NCBI RefSeq assembly: GCF_018417635.1
Contig: NZ_CP071007.1
Span: 992,501 to 1,056,500 of the forward strand
Length of the DNA stretch: 64,000 nucleotides
Origin: Pseudomonas sp. SORT22
GTDB lineage: Bacteria; Pseudomonadota; Gammaproteobacteria; Pseudomonadales; Pseudomonadaceae
Direction of reading: 5' to 3'
The notes beneath the pieces are model-generated. The model did no database searches. It had not been told where the DNA came from and saw only the letters and a list, made by a program, of their open reading frames with translations. The translations under genes and the position numbers were made by a program. Position 1 is the stretch's first letter; each line of letters begins with the position of its first letter. This document shows positions 32,003 to 38,715 of the stretch, piece by piece.

Positions 32003-33211
32003 TCAGATCACATTGCCCAGCTGGAAGATTGGCAGGTACATGGCGATCACCAGGCTGCCCACCAGCAACCCCAGGATCAGCACGATCAACGGCTCGAGCA
32101 TGGCCGTGAGGGTGTCGAGCAGGTGGTCGATGGCCTGTTCATAATGGCTGGCGATCCTGGCGAGCATATCGTCCAGCGTGCCGGCTGTCTCGCCAATGGC
32201 GCACATCTGCACCACCAGCGCCGGGAACAGCCCGCTGGTGCGCAACGCCACGTTCAAGGCCAGACCACTGGCAAGGTCGTCGCGCACCTTGTGCACCGCC
32301 TGCTCATACAACGGATTGCCGCAGGCCCCGGCAACCGGCCCCAGCGCCTCCACCAGCGGCACCCCGGCGGCAAACGAGGTCGACAGGGTGCGGGCAAAGC
32401 GGGCGAGGGCGGCATGCCGGAGCAGGCTGCCAAGCACCGGCAAGCGCAGCGCCACGCGCACCAGCCACAAACGCACCCCAGGCTTGTGCCGATAACCCCA
32501 AGCCAGCGCACTACAAGCGCCGCCAAACGTTATCAACAGCCACCCAAGGTGCGCGCCCAACCACTGCGACAAATTGATCACCTGTTGAGTAAACGCCGGC
32601 AGCTCGGCACCAAAACCGCCGAACAACGACTGAAAGCGCGGCACCACCTCCAGCAATAACAACGCCGACACCCCAAAGCCCACCAGCAACACCAGCAGAG
32701 GATAGGTCATGGCCTTTTTCAGCCGCATGCGCAGGGCCTGGCGTTGCTCCTGCAGCGCCGCCACCTGGGCCAGCACCGTCTCCAGGCTGCCGGACTGCTC
32801 ACCGGCGTCCACCAGGTTGCAGTACAGCCGATCGAAGTACTGCGGGTGGCGGCGCAGGGCAGTGGCCAGGCTGCTGCCGGCGGCGATATCGGCCTTGATC
32901 GCCCCCAGCAGGCTGGCCAGCGCCGGGTTAGTGCTGCTCTGGGCCACTACATCCAACGCCTGCAACAGCGCCACCCCGGCCTTGACCAGGGTGGCCAGCT
33001 GGCGGCTGAACTGGCTCAGCGCCTTGCCATCCAGTGGCCGCCGCCATTGCCACAACGGCGGGCGCACACTGGCGATACGCCCCGGGCGAATCCCGCGCTG
33101 GCGCAACTGCGCCCTGATCAACGCCGCGCTGCGCGCCGCACTCTGGCCGCTGATCAAGGCACCCTGGGCGTTAGTGCCTTGCCAGCTGTACATCCGGTTG
33201 CTTTCGGTCAT
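32003..33211 (-). CDS. pilC: Type IV pilus inner-membrane platform protein PilC
   Basis: 402 residues. Two GspF domains, each ending in transmembrane helices, with LSQFSRQLATLVKAGVALLQAL and ALARFARTLSTSFAAGVPLVEAL as the duplicated signatures. Platform on which assembly and retraction ATPases work. The start at 33211 has AAGGATG just upstream; the longer frame to 33295 is not supported. In many Pseudomonas pilB lies between pilA and pilC; here only about 217 non-coding bases separate them. Confidence 0.95.
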   Translation of the reverse strand: MTESNRMYSWQGTNAQGALISGQSAARSAALIRAQLRQRGIRPGRIASVRPPLWQWRRPLDGKALSQFSRQLATLVKAGVALLQALDVVAQSSTNPALASLLGAIKADIAAGSSLATALRRHPQYFDRLYCNLVDAGEQSGSLETVLAQVAALQEQRQALRMRLKKAMTYPLLVLLVGFGVSALLLLEVVPRFQSLFGGFGAELPAFTQQVINLSQWLGAHLGWLLITFGGACSALAWGYRHKPGVRLWLVRVALRLPVLGSLLRHAALARFARTLSTSFAAGVPLVEALGPVAGACGNPLYEQAVHKVRDDLASGLALNVALRTSGLFPALVVQMCAIGETAGTLDDMLARIASHYEQAIDHLLDTLTAMLEPLIVLILGLLVGSLVIAMYLPIFQLGNVI

Positions 33212-33428
33212 CGCCACATCCTTGTTGCGCTGCCTTGCACAAGCCTGGTAACAGCTCCAGGCCCCGAGTGGCGAGCAGGGTTGCCCGCCGCCCACTAGAG
33301 TAGTCGAGCCAGAGCGACCGAATGACCGTCACGGGGTGACAAAAGGTGTCTGTTCGGGCCTACTGGCGCGCCTGCTGGCGCCGCACCACTGCGGCCGGCA
33401 TGAACTGATTTTGTGAGGGAGAGTGTCC

Positions 33429-33839
33429 ATGAAAGGGCAACGCGGTATTACCTTGATCGAACTGATGATCGTGGTGGCGATCATCGGCATTCTGGCGACC
33501 ATCGCCTTACCGATTTACACCAACAGCCAGGTCCGCACCAAAGCCACGGCGGCCCTGGTAGAAATTTCTGCGTTGAAGACCGCCTTCGACCTGCGCCTGA
33601 ACGAAGGCAAAGACATCGCCAACGTCGCCGCCCTGGGCGGCCAGGAGCGCACCGCCCACTGCGCCATTGCCGCCAGCGGCACCGCGGCCACGGGCGTGGG
33701 CAGCATTGTCTGCACCCTGATCGACGCCCCGGCCATCGCCACCGACAAAACCATCACCCTGACCCGCGCCGCAAGCGGCTGGGCCTGCACCAGCACCCTC
33801 AACGAAGACCTCGCCCCGGCAGGCTGCAAAGCCCTCTGA
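33429..33839 (+). CDS. pilA: Type IV major pilin PilA
   Basis: 136 residues. Leader MKGQRG and then [22 protein letters not shown], with Glu at +5 and Ile instead of Phe at +1. A C-terminal pair of cysteines (WACTSTL ... GCKAL) forms the expected disulfide loop. ATG at 33429 with GAGGGAGAG upstream; a GTG two codons earlier is possible. Divergent from pilC-pilD and immediately upstream of tRNA-Thr, the known pilin/tRNA integration hotspot of Pseudomonas. Confidence 0.93.
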   Translation: MKGQRGITLIELMIVVAIIGILATIALPIYTNSQVRTKATAALVEISALKTAFDLRLNEGKDIANVAALGGQERTAHCAIAASGTAATGVGSIVCTLIDAPAIATDKTITLTRAASGWACTSTLNEDLAPAGCKAL

Positions 33840-33909
33840 AACAGACGCAATTGCTGTTAATAAACAGTGATTTGCGTAAGCGATCCGGCAGTGGTAGCGT
33901 TATCGCCAC

Positions 33910-33985
33910 GCCGGTGTAGCTCAGTCGGTAGAGCAGCGCACTCGTAACGCGAAGGTCGCAGGTTCGATTCCTGTCTCCGGCACCA
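33910..33985 (+). tRNA. tRNA-Thr (CGT), integration site of the island
   Basis: 76 bases from GCCGGTGTAGCTCAG to CCGGCACCA. The anticodon loop CTCGTAA gives CGT. The 3' 18 bases form the left attachment core of the island that follows; a one-base-shorter copy occurs at 48918-48935. The tRNA itself stays intact. Confidence 0.97.
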
Positions 33986-33986
33986 G
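33968..33986 (+). other. attL core (tRNA-Thr 3' end)
   Basis: TTCCTGTCTCCGGCACCAG, spanning the end of the T arm, the acceptor stem and CCA of tRNA-Thr. It matches the right-end copy apart from one missing G. Confidence 0.75.
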
Positions 33987-34029
33987 AGACCAGTTTCCAG
34001 AAGTCTATGACTGTCTGCGAAACACCCAG

Positions 34030-34058
34030 CAAAGCCCGCCTAGTGCGGGCTTTGTTGT
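34030..34058 (+). terminator. Terminator after tRNA-Thr
   Basis: AAAGCCCGC / GCGGGCTTT hairpin around CTAGT, followed by GTTGTTT. The right end of the island holds a degenerate copy of this hairpin at the same distance from its att core. Confidence 0.8.
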
Positions 34059-34096
34059 TTCTGTCTGTCTCGTTTTGTCTCTGGGCATCTACGCGA

Positions 34097-34147
34097 TTTA
34101 GGGATATGGTTAGGGATATCTCGGTTCGACAAGGAAACGTATCCCTA
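34097..34147. promoter_or_regulatory. Putative integrase arm sites, left end
   Basis: TTTAGGGATA (34097-34106) and GTTAGGGATA (34109-34118) in tandem, 12 bases apart. An inverted TATCCCTA (34140-34147) reaches into the first base of the integrase start codon. The same tandem pair with the same spacing occurs at 48836-48857. Binding of integrase or AlpA here could also repress int. Confidence 0.65.
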
Positions 34148-35442
34148 TGGCGCGCACAGTGGTGCCTCTCACCGATCCCAAATGTGATGCGGCCAAGCCT
34201 CGGGAGAAGGATTACAAGCTGTTCGATGGCAAAGGCCTCTACCTGCTGGTGAAGCCGTCAGGGGTCAAGACCTGGCGAATGAAGTACACCAAACCTGATG
34301 GCCGTGATGGTTTAGCTACGTTTGGCAACTATCCGGCGCTCGGCTTGAAAGCGGCCAGGGAGCGACGTGCTCATGCGCTTGAGCTTCTTGCTGCTGGGAA
34401 AGACCCCATTGAGCAGGCGCGCTTGGACAAACAGGAAGCGGTAAACGCCCGATCGAACACCTTCCGTTTGCTTGCACAGGAATGGCATGCGGCCTGCGCT
34501 CGTAAGTGGACACTTGGTCATGCCTCCACCGTTTGGCGACGCATTGAATCCCACCTGTTGCCCACTCTGGGTGATCGTCCGATCGCGGAGCTGAAAACAC
34601 GAGATCTGCTTGTTCCGCTTAAAGCGGCAGAAAAGCGGGATACCTTGGATACGGCTGCACGCCTACGCCAGTATATGACGGGCATCCTCCGCATGGCGGT
34701 TCAGCATGGCCATCTGGATTCCAACCCTGCGATCGATCTGCAAGGCGCCACGGCTACCCGCAAAACAGCGCATCGGCCTGCTTTGCCATTTGAGCGCTTA
34801 CCTGAGCTTCTCCAGCGGATAGATGCCGATAGTGGGCGCGGACTGACCAAGCTCGCGGTGCAGCTAACCTTGCTGGTGTTCATCCGCTCCAGTGAGCTCC
34901 GATTCGCTCGCTGGGGAGAGATCGATATGGGAAGGTTGATGTGGGAAATCCCGGGTGAGAGAGCGCCTATCGAGGGCGTGAAGAACTCCCATCGCGGCTC
35001 GAAGATGAGCACACCACACTTGGTACCGCTCAGTCGCCAGTCAGTTAGTGTTCTGGAGCGAATCCGACATCTCACCGGCCGATTCGACTTGGTATTTGCA
35101 GGTGATCACCATCACTGGAAACCCATGAGCGAAAACACCGTCAACAAGGCCCTCCGACGCATGGGGTATGACACGAAGTCAGAGGTGTGCGGCCACGGCT
35201 TCAGGACAATGGCTTGTTCTGCACTGGTTGAGTCGGGGCTGTGGAGTAAAGACGCCGTCGAACGACAGATGAGCCATCAGGAACGAAACACGGTGCGCGC
35301 AGCGTACATTCACAAAGCAGAACACATTCAGGAGCGAAGGCTCATGGTGCAGTGGTGGGCAGATTATTTGGACGCCAATCGAATGGAAGCAATCACCCCG
35401 TACGACTTTGCCCACCGAGATGCTGGAGCGAGCGACGTTTGA
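34147..35442 (+). CDS. int: P4-type tyrosine integrase
   Basis: 431 residues. N-terminal DUF4102 arm-binding domain (LFDGKGLYLLVKPSGVKTWRMKY), SAM-like core-binding domain (about 105-185), and a C-terminal catalytic domain with Arg247 (FIRSSELR), His350-x-x-Arg353 (GHGFRTM), His377 (MSHQE) and Tyr387 (RAAYIH). All catalytic positions are present, so it is probably active. It directs recombination between the tRNA-Thr 3' end and the element. Located at the tRNA-proximal end in the same orientation as the tRNA, as usual for this family. Confidence 0.95.
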   Translation: MARTVVPLTDPKCDAAKPREKDYKLFDGKGLYLLVKPSGVKTWRMKYTKPDGRDGLATFGNYPALGLKAARERRAHALELLAAGKDPIEQARLDKQEAVNARSNTFRLLAQEWHAACARKWTLGHASTVWRRIESHLLPTLGDRPIAELKTRDLLVPLKAAEKRDTLDTAARLRQYMTGILRMAVQHGHLDSNPAIDLQGATATRKTAHRPALPFERLPELLQRIDADSGRGLTKLAVQLTLLVFIRSSELRFARWGEIDMGRLMWEIPGERAPIEGVKNSHRGSKMSTPHLVPLSRQSVSVLERIRHLTGRFDLVFAGDHHHWKPMSENTVNKALRRMGYDTKSEVCGHGFRTMACSALVESGLWSKDAVERQMSHQERNTVRAAYIHKAEHIQERRLMVQWWADYLDANRMEAITPYDFAHRDAGASDV

Positions 35443-35740
35443 GACTTCAAGAAACGCGTGAGGCACCGAGACCCAGCGGTGCGTTACGGTCGTCACTGCT
35501 CGTGGATCGCAGTCACCAATCGGGGTGTTTCATGTGTAACTCGTGTATCGAGGGCAGTGGAACCGTTGAAAATCCTAGCCATCGGACTGGAAACACATCG
35601 CTGGTCCACGCGGACAAGCGGGTGTATCAACGCTACATGGTGTTTCGCACCATTGTTGCCTCTCGACCCTCTCGACCCTGTCGGCAACTTAGCGATTATC
35701 TATCGCGCAGGCTCAGTTTTCGATCAAGGGGGCATGGGGT
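35443..35740. other. Region without a convincing gene
   Basis: 298 bases between the integrase and the next gene. Two overlapping open frames cover part of it, but both lack a plausible ribosome site and their products are arginine/serine-rich without recognisable features. Possible leader or regulatory region of the 35741 gene. Confidence 0.5.
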
Positions 35741-36694
35741 GTGATCTGGTCCGAAAATGAGGTGGAGCAATTCACGTTAGAGCTTGCGAATACAGATATC
35801 AGTAGCCTGCTCGATGAGATCCAGGTAATGGAAGATGCTGTAGCGGAAGCTGCACTTTTCCCTGAGTTTCGTGGCCACTTTCGCCAAGCGTTCGAGGTCA
35901 TAAACGAGGCAGCTTCATATTGGCTCGAAGAAGGATGTTATTCGACTCAAGCTAGGCGGGTAATCCATGAGACGTTCAGCCGGCGAGATCTCATTTACGA
36001 GCGATTGTGCTATGCCCAGTCTTTTTCCCTGCCGGATGTAGTGCGTGAGGTACTAGGCCGAGTTGACGCTATTCCAGGTTCTCGTATGGCCGCGAGCTAT
36101 GCCTTTGCGCAAGCGCTGGACGCTGTCCAGAGGCTGGCTGATTGGTTGGTGAATGTTGAGCTCGACGTTTATGGCATCAATCCTGACTTAGCCGAATGGC
36201 TAAGGCTGAATGATTCGGAGTTTTTCCAAACCTTGGTTGAGCGTCAACGTCGTACTCAACCGGATAGGGAAGCTGATGTCAGAGAGACTTTTGCCCAGTG
36301 GGTAGGTGAGTCGGAAAAGGTGTTGATGCTTGCTGACCTTTATCGCCAGTCTGAAGTCGCGTTGAGCTCTGGGAAGCTTCAACCAGGTAGTTTTTTTCCA
36401 AAGATGATCGACAAAATTTACACCGTGAAAAGCTCCGAGAGGGCTCGCTTGGCAGGCAGAGGGAACAGTCGGCAAGGTACCGCTACGCAAGATGGAAAGG
36501 AGAAGAAGAGGGAGCTCACCCGGGCCGCCGTTGAGCGTATCAAGAAGTCCTATCCTGATATTGAACCTAAGGCACTGCTGTCCAGGCTGGTCGGCATAGA
36601 GGGAATCGGGACGCGGGACACGATTAGGGAAAATCTAAGAGAGCTGGGAGAGTACGGTCCTAGGAAAAAAAGAAAAACGAGCGGACCGTGTTGA
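35741..36694 (+). CDS. Island protein of unknown function
   Basis: 317 residues, predicted to be soluble and largely helical, acidic in the first two thirds (MIWSENEVEQFTLELANTDISSLLDEIQ) and strongly basic at the C-terminus (EKKRELTRAAVERIKKSYPD, ending PRKKRKTSGPC). The basic tail could bind nucleic acid. Starts with GTG at 35741, after a purine-rich stretch. Codon use is less GC-rich than the chromosome. I do not recognise a family. It lies between int and the AlpA gene, where satellite elements often keep variable cargo. Confidence 0.65.
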   Translation: MIWSENEVEQFTLELANTDISSLLDEIQVMEDAVAEAALFPEFRGHFRQAFEVINEAASYWLEEGCYSTQARRVIHETFSRRDLIYERLCYAQSFSLPDVVREVLGRVDAIPGSRMAASYAFAQALDAVQRLADWLVNVELDVYGINPDLAEWLRLNDSEFFQTLVERQRRTQPDREADVRETFAQWVGESEKVLMLADLYRQSEVALSSGKLQPGSFFPKMIDKIYTVKSSERARLAGRGNSRQGTATQDGKEKKRELTRAAVERIKKSYPDIEPKALLSRLVGIEGIGTRDTIRENLRELGEYGPRKKRKTSGPC

Positions 36695-36746
36695 TTCGTT
36701 TTTGAGTTTTTAGTCTGTGCCTGTCTCTGTAGATATAGGCACGACT

Positions 36747-37010
36747 ATGACCACTTTCTCCGCAGCAACCTCCCTCCATTCTGGGCGCGACCCACAGACC
36801 ACTCTGATACGCATCACTGAAGTGATGGCCATAGTAGGGTTGGCCCGTCCCACAATCTACAAACTGATGCAGCAGGCCGAGAGTGGCTTCCCGCTGCCCG
36901 TGAAGCTGAGCAACAGCACCGCCCGGGGCGCCCCGGTAGCCTGGGTTCTTTCCGAGGTTCAAGCATGGACGCGTAGCCGCATTCAGGCTCGTGATCGGGT
37001 GGCAGCATGA
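36747..37010 (+). CDS. AlpA-family transcriptional regulator / excisionase
   Basis: 87 residues. A winged helix-turn-helix of the AlpA/MerR-like type: LIRITEVMAIVGLARPTIYKLMQQ, then a short strand region with FPLPVKL and VAWVLSEVQAWTRSRI, the classical AlpA ending. In P4-like elements AlpA activates integrase expression or serves as excisionase. The ATG at 36747 is preferred to the upstream frame at 36717. The last 4 bases overlap the next gene (ATGA), indicating coupling. Confidence 0.88.
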   Translation: MTTFSAATSLHSGRDPQTTLIRITEVMAIVGLARPTIYKLMQQAESGFPLPVKLSNSTARGAPVAWVLSEVQAWTRSRIQARDRVAA

Positions 37011-37600
37011 GCGTGCGCCGCTATCACTTCGCTGGCCCATTCCATGATCCATATGGCGCTACGTTCTGCCTCTACAAGCATGGGGATATCAACTGGCGCC
37101 ACAGGATCATTGCTGGCGTGAGCTGGAACGGCCGAACACAGGAGGCGTTCTTCTTCAACCCTGATGGGCTGACCATCCCGCTACGTGCGAATCCATGGGA
37201 AATGCCCGCCTTCATGCGAAAGCACGGGATCCGTCGCGAGTTCTCCGCCATTGTTGGAGAAGGGCCGTTCGCAATGGATAAACAGCGCCGCTTGGGCCTT
37301 ACAGCAAGTCAGCTGTCCGAATGGGTTACCTACTGGTTCACCGATGAGAGCTATCCCTATTCGAATGATCTAGAGGTTTGGGACGTATGGGTAGCGAACG
37401 ACCTGGAGCAAGAGCAAGCCACCAGCGAACAAAGCCATGCGTTCGGACGAGATCAAACAGACCTGGATACCTTCGTGGCTGAATGCGTTGCAAAACGTGA
37501 AGAGTGGCTCACTGAGGAGTACCGCCGCCGGTGCAAGGAAGACGCGAGGATCTTCGCCTGGCTGAAAGGCGAAGCGCACCCACTGATATCCGGCAACTGA
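37007..37600 (+). CDS. Island protein of unknown function
   Basis: 197 residues, soluble, rich in aromatic residues (YHFAGPFHDPYGATFCLYKHGDINW; VTYWFTDESYPYSNDL). The C-terminal part is charged and helical (ECVAKREEWLTEEYRRRCKEDARIFAWLKGE). No family recognised. Translationally coupled to the AlpA gene by ATGA. The position directly after alpA suggests a regulatory or early function. Confidence 0.7.
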   Translation: MSVRRYHFAGPFHDPYGATFCLYKHGDINWRHRIIAGVSWNGRTQEAFFFNPDGLTIPLRANPWEMPAFMRKHGIRREFSAIVGEGPFAMDKQRRLGLTASQLSEWVTYWFTDESYPYSNDLEVWDVWVANDLEQEQATSEQSHAFGRDQTDLDTFVAECVAKREEWLTEEYRRRCKEDARIFAWLKGEAHPLISGN

Positions 37601-37997
37601 CAGCACCGGCCCGCACTGCTCAAACGAAAACGCCCCCGGCGGCTACCGAGGGCGTTGAGGTAATTCTTCATGCTTGCTCAATTTAATCTTCCATTCACGC
37701 TTGTGCAAGTAAGCGCACCTATTGCGCTTCTGCTCGCTCACGATTATTCTGTGAACGTCGCTGCAAATTCAGCGACCGACCTTGGCCGGTCGAACAACTC
37801 AAGGCGCACAAGCGCCCACCATACGATTGCAGGCGCTTTTTTTGTGCCCGCAGTTTCGTGTTATGGCGGCTGTGCGTGGGACACCTTCGGGTGTGCCGGG
37901 TGCCTTGAGTCCCGGTCGGCCAACCCGCGTACAGCCGTCACCATTCCTTGCTTGGCCGCAAGCGGTGATGGCTCCTCAACTCAAGGAGCAACACCCG
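37601..37997 (+). other. Leader of the replication operon, with Ash-like open frame
   Basis: A 397-base stretch without a firm gene. It starts with a hairpin (AACGCCC / GGGCGTT, about 37629-37656). From a TTG at 37782 an open frame continues in phase into the 52-residue gene at 37998 and encodes FRVMAAVRGTPSGVPGALS, similar in pattern to the Ash family of P4-like phages. A second frame is open across the same bases. No good ribosome site supports either frame here, so I leave it as leader with possible Ash coding. Confidence 0.45.
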
Positions 37998-38156
37998 ATG
38001 CATGCCCTCAATCCGTCCAAAATTCGCGCCGCTGCCCACAGGGCAATGGCTCTCGCCGCTCTGCACGCCGACTCCAGCCTTCGTACCCGCCTCGCTCGCT
38101 ACAACGACCATATTGCCAAAGCTCGCGCCCTGGAGAATACCGGGGGTGCGCAATGA
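37998..38156 (+). CDS. Small basic island protein
   Basis: 52 residues (MHALNPSKIRAAAHRAMALAALHADSS ...), basic and probably helical. AAGGAG lies about 10 bases before the ATG, which decides this start; the frame is open upstream to 37782 and an Ash-like product of 124 residues is the alternative. The stop overlaps the next ATG (38153-38156). First gene of a four-gene overlapping operon ending in the Toprim/DUF927 gene. Confidence 0.65.
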   Translation: MHALNPSKIRAAAHRAMALAALHADSSLRTRLARYNDHIAKARALENTGGAQ

Positions 38157-38434
38157 GCACTTCGCTAAGCATGGCCCTTCCTGAAGACCTCCTCTGTGTT
38201 CCAACTCAAGCCGATGCGGGCATTCCCATCGACGCCATCACCTGTGCAGTTGAACGCGCCAACGCCGTACTGTTGTTGCTAGAGGACCAGTTTGAATGTG
38301 ACACACCCCGTTTGGCGAACCACATCATTGCCGCTGCCCTGTGGGACGTCCGCGGGACGCTGGGGCTGATTCGCACCCTCGCGATCCATGGTGACCAGTC
38401 GACCCGTTGCTCGATGGCTGGAGGTGCGCAATGA
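38153..38434 (+). CDS. Small island protein of unknown function
   Basis: 93 residues with a helical core AITCAVERANAVLLLLEDQFE and HIIAAALWDVRGTLGLIRTLA, acidic overall. It resembles in size and layout the small proteins found beside DUF3077 genes in Pseudomonas. ATGA overlaps at both ends place it firmly in the operon. A longer frame from 37670 is open but only these last codons are in operon context. Confidence 0.7.
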   Translation: MSTSLSMALPEDLLCVPTQADAGIPIDAITCAVERANAVLLLLEDQFECDTPRLANHIIAAALWDVRGTLGLIRTLAIHGDQSTRCSMAGGAQ

Positions 38435-38715
38435 AGACCACCCTTCAGATCAATACCGCCGGTGGCGCCACCTTCGCTCAATGCAATTCGCAGAATGCGC
38501 CACTGTTTCGTGTGAATGCCGGCATTTCCTGCGAAGAGGCGTTGGAACAGGCCTCGTTGCTGATGGATTGCATCAACAAGCTCACATTTCGGGGTGGCAT
38601 GGAAGATGAAAATGAAAGTGTGGTGTGGGCTGCTCATTACCTCGGTGAGATGACGAAGGCGATCATTGATGACGTCGCCACAGGGCTACAACTTGCCCAA
38701 GGCGGTGGCGCATGA
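38431..38715 (+). CDS. DUF3077-family protein
   Basis: 94 residues. The core LFRVNAGISCEEALEQASLL continues to an AAHYLGEMTKAIIDDV helix, the pattern of DUF3077 proteins common in Pseudomonas islands. Function unknown. A clear relative is encoded at 50143-50445 outside the island. Overlaps both neighbours by ATGA. Confidence 0.8.
   Translation: MKTTLQINTAGGATFAQCNSQNAPLFRVNAGISCEEALEQASLLMDCINKLTFRGGMEDENESVVWAAHYLGEMTKAIIDDVATGLQLAQGGGA

Noticed and set aside
33361..33385. Possible sigma-54 promoter of pilA
   Set aside because: GG at 33365-33366 is present, but the second element at the required spacing is GG, not GC, so the -24/-12 pattern fails.
35352..35760. Two overlapping open frames after the integrase
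   Set aside because: They lack ribosome sites, one overlaps the integrase end, and neither product shows domain-like sequence.
37670..38152. Long upstream extension of the 93-residue island gene
   Set aside because: No ribosome site near 37670, low-complexity serine/arginine-rich translation, and the ATGA-coupled start at 38153 fits the operon pattern.
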